A stretch of DNA of 47,037 nt from NCBI GenBank assembly GCA_938045815.1, contig CALIBI010000059.1:1-47037 (forward strand), in the 5' to 3' direction. The position numbers and the translations under genes are program-made. The notes under the pieces were generated by a model. That model did not search any database and was not told the origin of the DNA. It saw nothing but the letters and a program-made list of their open reading frames with translations. Every line of letters starts with the position of its first letter. The first letter of the stretch is position 1. Source of the DNA: an uncultured Sulfolobales archaeon (GTDB lineage Archaea > Thermoproteota > Thermoprotei_A > Sulfolobales > NBVN01). Of this stretch, positions 41,596 to 47,037 are shown piece by piece.

Positions 41596-41648
41596 GTGAT
41601 GATGAAGGAGGTGAACTCAGAGTAGGTGACGAGCGGCTAAAGAACTGA
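41596..41648 (+). ncRNA. C/D box sRNA (2'-O-methylation guide)
   Basis: Box C GTGATGA (41596-41602), a 13-nt guide, a weak D' box CTCA (41616-41619), C' box GTGACGA (41626-41632), a 12-nt guide and box D CTGA (41645-41648) follow in the right order and spacing. A TATA box stands about 30 nt upstream. The D' guide contains AAGGAGGTGA, complementary to the 3' end of archaeal 16S rRNA. The D' and C' boxes deviate from consensus, so this is a little less sure than the sRNA at 30.9 kb. Confidence 0.65.
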
Positions 41649-41769
41649 CAAAATCTCCTTAAACACGAAGACTCACTAACTTCGTTAATCAGTATTGATT
41701 AACCTAACTGAAGCATTATATATGTCTTACTAAGCTATTATTAGAGTCTAGTTACTTAGGGAGTAGAGC

Positions 41770-42465
41770 ATGAGTACTCAGCAACCACTTACTTGGCTCT
41801 CGTTAATGCGTAAGATACTTACTAGTGAGGGTAAGTGCATTGACCGTGAGTCAGTAATTAGGTACTCTGAGACGCTGGACTTAGCTAGTCTTGACGGGGT
41901 TTACACAGGTATAGCGGGGGAGCTGTGTTTCAAGTCTTTATTACCTCTAGCTCTTAAGGCTCTTGAGGAAGGGGCTGATCTCTACGAGGTCTCGAGTCTC
42001 CTGAGCTGGAAAGACTTCGAAGAACTCGTTTCTGAGTACTTGAGGCTCTCAGGTTACGAGAGTATTCAAAACTTAAGAACTAGACTAAAAAGATACGAGT
42101 ATGATGTCTTGGCGGTAGATCCCGTGTCGAGGATTGGGTTGATTATTGACTGCAAGCACTGGTCCCCTGGATACAGTAAGAAAGGAAAACTCAAGCATGT
42201 GGTCAGCGAACATAAGCAAAAGTGTTTGTACTTAGTTAATCAGTGTCAACAAATCAAGAACGAGTATAGGATAATCAGCAAAGCTAAGTGGTTTGTTCCC
42301 GTCATAGTCACGCTAACAGAGGTTTTGAAGGGTAGCTTAGAAGGTGTTTTAGTAGTTCCTATAAGAACTTTCAGAGATTTTCTAGTCAACCTGGAATTCT
42401 ACGTGGATTTAATGAAGACTAAAGAACACCAGCTAATGATTGCTAATGAATGCTATGCTCTGTGA
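41770..42465 (+). CDS. Restriction-endonuclease-like (PD-(D/E)XK, Mrr-like) protein
   Basis: A 231-aa protein. Residues about 75-135 look like an Mrr-type nuclease core: WKDFEELVSEYLRLSGYE, then an Asp in YEYDVLAVDP and LIIDCKHWSP, where the usual E-x-K is D-C-K. The N-terminal 70 residues are helical. ATG 41770 follows GGGAGTAGAGC. No methyltransferase or other defence gene is adjacent, so repair or tRNA-intron-endonuclease-like roles remain open. It converges with a small membrane protein gene. Confidence 0.65.
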   Translation: MSTQQPLTWLSLMRKILTSEGKCIDRESVIRYSETLDLASLDGVYTGIAGELCFKSLLPLALKALEEGADLYEVSSLLSWKDFEELVSEYLRLSGYESIQNLRTRLKRYEYDVLAVDPVSRIGLIIDCKHWSPGYSKKGKLKHVVSEHKQKCLYLVNQCQQIKNEYRIISKAKWFVPVIVTLTEVLKGSLEGVLVVPIRTFRDFLVNLEFYVDLMKTKEHQLMIANECYAL

Positions 42466-42476
42466 GTACTCTAAAG

Positions 42477-42746
42477 TCACTCAGGCTCGTACGGAGTCTC
42501 TATCGTAGTGTTTGTTGGAGTTGGTGTGGTTGTTGGTGTTGTGGTTGGTGTGATTGTGGGTGTTGGTGTAGTTGTTGGGGTCGTTGTAGGACTCGTTGTG
42601 GGGGTGGTATTAGTTGGGGTTCTCGAGGCTCTCTCCGTATAGTATCCGTAGAAGCCTAAAGCTAGTGAAACAGCGATTAATAATGCGAATACTAGTAAAC
42701 CACTCAACATCTTCTGTTTAGCGGTGCGAGCACTCCCTATTTTCAT
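42477..42746 (-). CDS. Membrane-anchored Thr/Pro-rich stalk protein
   Basis: An 89-aa protein with a basic N-terminus, one membrane helix (LSGLLVFALLIAVSLALGFYGYY, about residues 14-36) and an outside tail made almost only of Thr and Pro (repeats of PTTTPTTTPTPT), ending IETPYEPE. The composition suggests an O-glycosylated stalk on the cell surface. The DNA is a degenerate tandem GTTGTTGGTGTT-like repeat on the plus strand, so length may vary between strains. The plus ORF at 42450 is its shadow. Confidence 0.65.
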   Translation of the reverse strand: MKIGSARTAKQKMLSGLLVFALLIAVSLALGFYGYYTERASRTPTNTTPTTSPTTTPTTTPTPTITPTTTPTTTPTPTNTTIETPYEPE

Positions 42747-42825
42747 ACTCTTCGCCTAACTTATTAGTAGAGTAGGCTATTAAAAACTATATTTTGTCTT
42801 CAAGTATTGTTATTAGGTCATATGC

Positions 42826-43989
42826 ATGAGTGACGCGTATGTTTACCTGCTGGGACTGATCTTAGCTGAGACGCTCTTATTTATTTTAGTCAAGACTCAG
42901 AGAAGCTTACGTGATAGGCTGGAGAAACATAGGGTTAATGTCAGTTTCTTAACGATCTTGGTAGATATAGGTACTGCGTCGAAACTACGCAGACTCACAC
43001 CACCTGAGAGTAGACCCCTGAAGAATGCTGTCTTTATTGCTGGTGTGTTAAATATGGCTTTGATGATAGCTTACCTATACCTGACGCTAATTAATGCTGT
43101 TGAGGGCTTGTTCAGAGCTGTCTCGGCTGGTGAGGTCCCAGTATCGCCTTTCGTTCCAGTAATCCCGGGCATCACTATAAGTCTGGAGATGCTTATCCCT
43201 CTAGCCTTATCGATAGGTATAGCTATGGTTGTCCACGAACTCATGCATGCTTTAGTAGCTTTATTAGAGAGAGTAGAGATCGAGTCGTGGGGTATCGGCT
43301 TATTCGTTATTTTCCCGGTAGCGTATGTTAAGCTCTCTGAGAATTCCTTTAACGAAGCACCTAGAAAGTCTAGGGCATCAATACTTAGCGCGGGCATACT
43401 AGGTAATTCGCTAATCGCGTTACTTGCTCTAGGACTCATAAGTCTGTTCTCAGCTCAAGTGAGCTTAGTTCCAGTAATAATAGATCTGGACAGGAGCGAT
43501 CCCGAGTTACCGGCACTTCAAGCCAACATTTCCACACCATCCATAATACTTGAGGTGAATGGTTCAAGAATAAAGAACTTAGGAGAATTCACTTCCCTCT
43601 TAAGAGGCTTAATTAATCAGAGCGTAGTTCTCGTCCTGAAAACGCAGAGGTGTGTTAGGGAAGGTTACAGGGTCGTAGAAACCGGGGTTGTAGAGACTTA
43701 CGAAATACGTAAGCCCGCGGGATCCAGGTTAGGAGTATACTTGAGTGAGTTAGTAGCGCCTGAGACACCAGCATACGTTATTGAGGCTCTCCTCTACACT
43801 AACTGGGTCTTCATAGTTAATCTCTCTCTAGCGATAATTAACGCGGCACCAATCTTCGTAAGTGATGGGGGGAGAATAATTACGGAAATCCTGAGTAGGT
43901 ATGACAGGAAGCTCAACTACGTTATTCAGGGGATAACCTCAATTACTGTAGCGATTTTATTGGTGATAGGACTCATTAATTACATATGA
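42826..43989 (+). CDS. M50 site-2-protease-like membrane metalloprotease
   Basis: A 387-aa polytopic protease that cuts within the membrane. The zinc motif is MVVHELMHALVAL (HExxH-like HELMH, about residues 135-147) and the third ligand motif is NAAPIFVSDGGRIITEIL near residue 345. A PDZ-like domain (about 230-300, LEVNGSRIKNLGEFTSLLRGL) sits between. Six membrane segments are likely. ATG 42826 overlaps an ATG at 42822 in another frame. Substrates may be membrane-bound regulators; none is adjacent. Confidence 0.85.
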   Translation: MSDAYVYLLGLILAETLLFILVKTQRSLRDRLEKHRVNVSFLTILVDIGTASKLRRLTPPESRPLKNAVFIAGVLNMALMIAYLYLTLINAVEGLFRAVSAGEVPVSPFVPVIPGITISLEMLIPLALSIGIAMVVHELMHALVALLERVEIESWGIGLFVIFPVAYVKLSENSFNEAPRKSRASILSAGILGNSLIALLALGLISLFSAQVSLVPVIIDLDRSDPELPALQANISTPSIILEVNGSRIKNLGEFTSLLRGLINQSVVLVLKTQRCVREGYRVVETGVVETYEIRKPAGSRLGVYLSELVAPETPAYVIEALLYTNWVFIVNLSLAIINAAPIFVSDGGRIITEILSRYDRKLNYVIQGITSITVAILLVIGLINYI

Positions 43990-44120
43990 ACTAACAATCG
44001 GATTCGTTTTTATACTAGCTTATATTAGCTGACTCACCCACGCAAAAATCTAGAGTTCAGCGTAGCTGATTCAGGTTTATATTCTTTAGGTGTGTGCTCA
44101 TTCAGTTAAAACACGGGACT

Positions 44121-44130
44121 TAATATATAA
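44121..44130 (+). promoter_or_regulatory. Box A promoter of glutamate dehydrogenase
   Basis: TAATATATAA predicts a start near 44151, downstream of ATG 44145. It therefore favours GTG 44166, which follows GGTG, as the true start. Confidence 0.5.
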
Positions 44131-44165
44131 AAAGGTTTCAATATATGATAACTTGTGGTGATATA

Positions 44166-45431
44166 GTGTCGTATCTGGAGTGGATGTTAAGGGTTTTAAG
44201 AAACTCGGTTGAGTTAGCTGGGTTGCCTCAGGAAGTCTATGACTATTTAAGCAAACCTGATAGGGTTTTGATGGTTAAGATACCTGTTAGGATGGATGAC
44301 GGGAGATTAGTAGTTTTTGAGGGTTATAGGGTCCAGCATAATAATGCTTTAGGTCCTTATAAGGGTGGTATTAGGTATCATCCTGAAGTCACTCTAGACA
44401 CTGACATGGCGCTAGCTTTAGGCATGACTCTAAAGAATTCCTTGGCAGGAATACCGTACGGTGGTGGGAAAGGCGCTGTCAAGTGTGACCCTAAGAAAAT
44501 GAGTATGAGAGAGCTGGAGCAGCTTAGCAGAGGATACGCGAGAGCTATAGCTCCCATAATAGGTCCTGAAATCGACATACCAGCACCGGACGTCAACACT
44601 AATCCCCAAATAATGGCTTGGATGGTTGATGAGTATAGTAAGCTGAAAGGCTATAACGTGCCTGGAGTATTCACGGCTAAACCACCAGAGCTGTGGGGTA
44701 ATCCAGTAAGAATATACTCAACAGGTTTTGGCACCGTAGTAGCTGCTAAAGCCGCGGCTGAGAGGTGGTTAGGCGGTCTCGATGGTAAGGTAGTATCAAT
44801 CCACGGATTCGGTAACGTGGGTCAGTACGCGGCTTACTGGGCAAGCAAATACGGTGCCAAGATAGTTGCTGTGAGCGACACTTCAGGAACAGTGTACGAC
44901 CCTAACGGTCTAGACGTTGAGCTAGCTATGAAAATTAAGAACGAGACTGGCAAGGTAGTTAACTATCCTAAGGGAGAGAAGATAAGCGACCCTGATGCGT
45001 CACTCTACGTGGACGCCGACATACTAATACCTTCAGCGATTGAGAACGTCATAACTGAAGCAAACGCTAACAAAGTTAAAGCTAAACTAATTGTTGAGGG
45101 CGCTAACGGACCTACGACTCCCGAAGCTGAGAAAATACTCTACAGCAAGAAAGACTTCATAGCTGCAGTACCTGATATCTTAGCCAACGCTGGAGGAGTT
45201 ATAATGTCTTACCTAGAATGGGTTGAGAACCTCCAGTGGTACTTCTGGGACGAGGAGGAAACTAGAACCAGGTTAGCATCAATAATGGAGAAGAACTTCA
45301 AGAGAACTGCTGACAGGTGGGAGAGACTAAAAGACGAGAGAAAAGACAGAACAGTAACGATGCGTGACGCTGCTTTCGTCCTAGCTGTCGAGAGAGTCCA
45401 CAAAGCAATGAAGTTACGTGGCTGGTTATAA
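44166..45431 (+). CDS. gdhA: Glutamate dehydrogenase
   Basis: This hexameric enzyme interconverts glutamate with 2-oxoglutarate and ammonia, a central step in amino acid fermentation. Conserved are the substrate region [26 protein letters not shown], the catalytic-lysine loop [24 protein letters not shown], and the dinucleotide-binding [11 protein letters not shown]. From GTG 44166 it is 421 aa, the normal archaeal length; the track's ATG 44145 adds seven residues but lies before the predicted transcript start. Cofactor preference cannot be decided here. Confidence 0.96.
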   Translation: MSYLEWMLRVLRNSVELAGLPQEVYDYLSKPDRVLMVKIPVRMDDGRLVVFEGYRVQHNNALGPYKGGIRYHPEVTLDTDMALALGMTLKNSLAGIPYGGGKGAVKCDPKKMSMRELEQLSRGYARAIAPIIGPEIDIPAPDVNTNPQIMAWMVDEYSKLKGYNVPGVFTAKPPELWGNPVRIYSTGFGTVVAAKAAAERWLGGLDGKVVSIHGFGNVGQYAAYWASKYGAKIVAVSDTSGTVYDPNGLDVELAMKIKNETGKVVNYPKGEKISDPDASLYVDADILIPSAIENVITEANANKVKAKLIVEGANGPTTPEAEKILYSKKDFIAAVPDILANAGGVIMSYLEWVENLQWYFWDEEETRTRLASIMEKNFKRTADRWERLKDERKDRTVTMRDAAFVLAVERVHKAMKLRGWL

Positions 45432-45542
45432 GCTAATAAGGACTTAGTTTTTCTTCAGTAAAACCTTTAAATCTCTTCAGATCATGAACAAACATATTAA
45501 GCTTATTTACTGAGACCTGAACTTATTCTTGGTGATGCTTGC

Positions 45543-46643
45543 GTGCTTAGTAAGCTCGCTAGACTAATAACGGAATACTGTACTAGTGTTAAGTCGGGAG
45601 ATGAGGTACTAATAAACTCGACTCACGAGGCGTACGCTCTCGTACGTGAGTTATGGAGGGAAGTTGTTAGGAGGGGTGGTTACCCTAGGTGGAGTATTAA
45701 TGACGAGGTACTGAACGAGATATTCTATAAATACTCTGCTGAAGAACTACTGAGGTATTATTCCAAGATAGATGAGTTCATTGCTGAGAACGTGGATGTT
45801 AGGATATCGGTGTTGTCATCAACGCATTCAAAATACTTAGTAAGTGTAGATCCTGAGAGACTTAAGTTGAGAGCTCAAGCTACGCGTAAGTTAAGCGAGA
45901 TATTCATGAAGAGAGACTCTGAAGGTACGTTGAGGTGGGTCGTTACCGCATACCCCACCAGAGCTATGGCTCAGGAAGCCGGTATGTCGCCTCTCGAGTA
46001 CGAGGAATTCGTTTTCAAGTCACTAAAGCTTTATGAGGACGACCCAGTCAGTGCTTGGATTAATCAAGCAAACACTCAACAAAAAATAGCGGATGTTCTC
46101 GGGAAGGTTTCTGAGCTGAGGATAGTGAGTCAAGATACAGACCTACTACTCAGAGTTGATGGGAGGGTCTGGATAAACGATGATGGGAAAAACAACATGC
46201 CTGGCGGGGAAGTCTTCACAGGACCTCACGAAGACTCTGCGGAGGGAGTCGTGAAATTCGATTTCCCGGCAGTGTGGAGGGGGGTTGAGGTGAGGAACGT
46301 TAAGCTAGTCTTCAGTAAGGGTGTGGTGGTGGAGGCTGACGCTGAAGTAGGTAGTGAGTTTCTTAAGAAGATGCTTGAGACTGACGAGGGAGCTAGAAGA
46401 ATTGGTGAGTTAGCTTTCGGGCTTAACTACGACATAACCAGATACACCAAGGAGATCTTGTTCGATGAGAAGATCGGGGGGACTATCCACCTAGCTTTAG
46501 GTGCTTCATACATTAAGACTGGAGGAACTAACAAATCCTCAATTCATTGGGATCTCATAAAAGATATGAGGAAGGGGAAGGTTTTCGCAGACGGAGAACT
46601 CATTTACGAGAACGGTAAGTTCATAATGGAGGTACTTAAATGA
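45543..46643 (+). CDS. M29-family aminopeptidase (thermophilic aminopeptidase)
   Basis: A 366-aa metallopeptidase of family M29, which removes N-terminal residues from peptides using two metal ions. Conserved are NMPGGEVFTGPHEDSAEG, RIGELAFGLNYDI, EILFDEKIGGTIHLALGASY and SSIHWDLIKDMR, which carry the Glu, His and Asp ligands. The start is GTG 45543 with GGTGAT 7 nt upstream. Its last bases overlap the riboflavin synthase gene by 4 nt. Confidence 0.93.
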   Translation: MLSKLARLITEYCTSVKSGDEVLINSTHEAYALVRELWREVVRRGGYPRWSINDEVLNEIFYKYSAEELLRYYSKIDEFIAENVDVRISVLSSTHSKYLVSVDPERLKLRAQATRKLSEIFMKRDSEGTLRWVVTAYPTRAMAQEAGMSPLEYEEFVFKSLKLYEDDPVSAWINQANTQQKIADVLGKVSELRIVSQDTDLLLRVDGRVWINDDGKNNMPGGEVFTGPHEDSAEGVVKFDFPAVWRGVEVRNVKLVFSKGVVVEADAEVGSEFLKKMLETDEGARRIGELAFGLNYDITRYTKEILFDEKIGGTIHLALGASYIKTGGTNKSSIHWDLIKDMRKGKVFADGELIYENGKFIMEVLK

Positions 46644-47037
46644 CTGTGAAAATAGGTGTAGTAGATACTACTTTCGCGAGAGTTGATATGGGGTCTATCG
46701 CTGAAAAAACTTTGAAAGACTTACTACCAAGTGTTGTGGTAGTTAGGTATACCGTGCCCGGAATTAAGGACATACCGGTGGCTGTTAAGAAATTAATTGA
46801 GGAAGAGAAATGTGACGGAGCCATAACTCTAGGATGGGTGGGACCGACACTAACCGATAAACTCTCTTACGTAGTATCTAGTTTTGCTCTCCAGCTAGTC
46901 CAGCTAACAACTAATAAACACGTAATAGACGTGACAGTACATGAGGATGAAGCAGCAACACAGCAAGAACTACTTAAGATAGCTATTGATAGAACAGTCA
47001 AGCATTGCAAGAACCTAGTCACACTAATAACTTCAGG
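46640..47037 (+). CDS. ribC: Riboflavin synthase, archaeal type (3' end beyond window)
   Basis: This gene is absent from the ORF track because the window ends inside it. From ATG 46640 it reads MTVKIGVVDTTFARVDMGS, then VVRYTVPGIKDIPVAVKKLIEEEKCDGAITLGWVGPT and TNKHVIDVTVHEDEA, which is the archaeal riboflavin synthase, a relative of lumazine synthase unlike the bacterial enzyme. About 132 of the usual 155 or so residues are visible. It makes riboflavin from two lumazine molecules. The start overlaps the M29 peptidase stop as ATGA. Confidence 0.93.
   Translation, partial: MTVKIGVVDTTFARVDMGSIAEKTLKDLLPSVVVVRYTVPGIKDIPVAVKKLIEEEKCDGAITLGWVGPTLTDKLSYVVSSFALQLVQLTTNKHVIDVTVHEDEAATQQELLKIAIDRTVKHCKNLVTLITS

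Noticed and set aside
42450-42659. Cys/Trp/Gly-rich plus ORF
   Set aside because: Shadow of the Thr/Pro repeat gene on the other strand.

Overview
The window looks like chromosomal DNA of a hyperthermophilic crenarchaeon (Thermoproteota, most like the Desulfurococcales group; genus not determined). The reasons are archaeal box A (TATA) promoters 25-27 nt ahead of starts, GGTGA/GAGGTG Shine-Dalgarno sites with many GTG and TTG starts, a proteasome/exosome superoperon, archaeal EF-2, SBDS, Brix, Pcc1 and prefoldin, a helicase-less XPF nuclease with C-terminal HhH, an archaeal 7S (SRP) RNA, C/D box sRNAs, deoxyhypusine synthase and archaeal-type riboflavin synthase. I saw no insertion sequence, CRISPR array or prophage.

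Layout. 1-2.9 kb (minus): partial DHH phosphoesterase and a minimal SufC-SufB Fe-S assembly pair. 3-6.5 kb: HDAC-family deacetylase, PadR-like regulator, DUF429 protein and an AAA+ ATPase. 6.7-9.5 kb: sugar-nucleotidyltransferase and glycogen synthase; the synthase has no ordinary start codon. 9.5-11 kb: CcdA-like thiol-redox membrane protein, an unlisted 41-residue cysteine-rich ORF and a small membrane protein. 11-13.5 kb: DUF2283, M28 peptidase, cobalamin adenosyltransferase. 13.5-20.7 kb: K+-independent membrane pyrophosphatase, a degenerate DHH-like protein, an NDP-sugar epimerase, EF-2 and XPF nuclease.

21-27.7 kb (minus) is the RNA/protein quality-control superoperon: psmA, SBDS, rrp4, rrp41, rrp42, eL43, Brix, pcc1, a hairpin terminator, then a second unit with prefoldin beta, DUF3194 and a DHH phosphoesterase. 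Just upstream of psmA lies the most striking element: a promoter-driven 5' half of initiator tRNA-Met that stops exactly at position 37, with no 3' half anywhere in the window. This looks like a trans-spliced (split) tRNA gene.

28-35.5 kb: DUF1152, a PD-(D/E)XK-like protein, two small unknowns (one a C2H2 finger), a C/D box sRNA, a 570-bp non-coding gap, a dicarboxylate/glutamate symporter, a PRTase-like regulator, and a SpeD-family decarboxylase overlapping deoxyhypusine synthase. 35.7-38 kb: a class III aminotransferase overlapping a 2,4-diaminopentanoate dehydrogenase-like enzyme. 38.7-41.6 kb: SRP RNA, an atypical protein kinase, a JAMM-like protein, a helical protein, phosphohexulose isomerase and a second C/D box sRNA. 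41.8-47 kb: a PD-(D/E)XK endonuclease-like protein, a Thr/Pro-stalk membrane protein, an M50 protease, glutamate dehydrogenase, an M29 aminopeptidase and riboflavin synthase (cut by the window end).

Together the symporter, peptidases, glutamate dehydrogenase and proton-pumping pyrophosphatase fit a peptide- or amino-acid-fermenting thermophile that stores glycogen. This lifestyle reading is inference.
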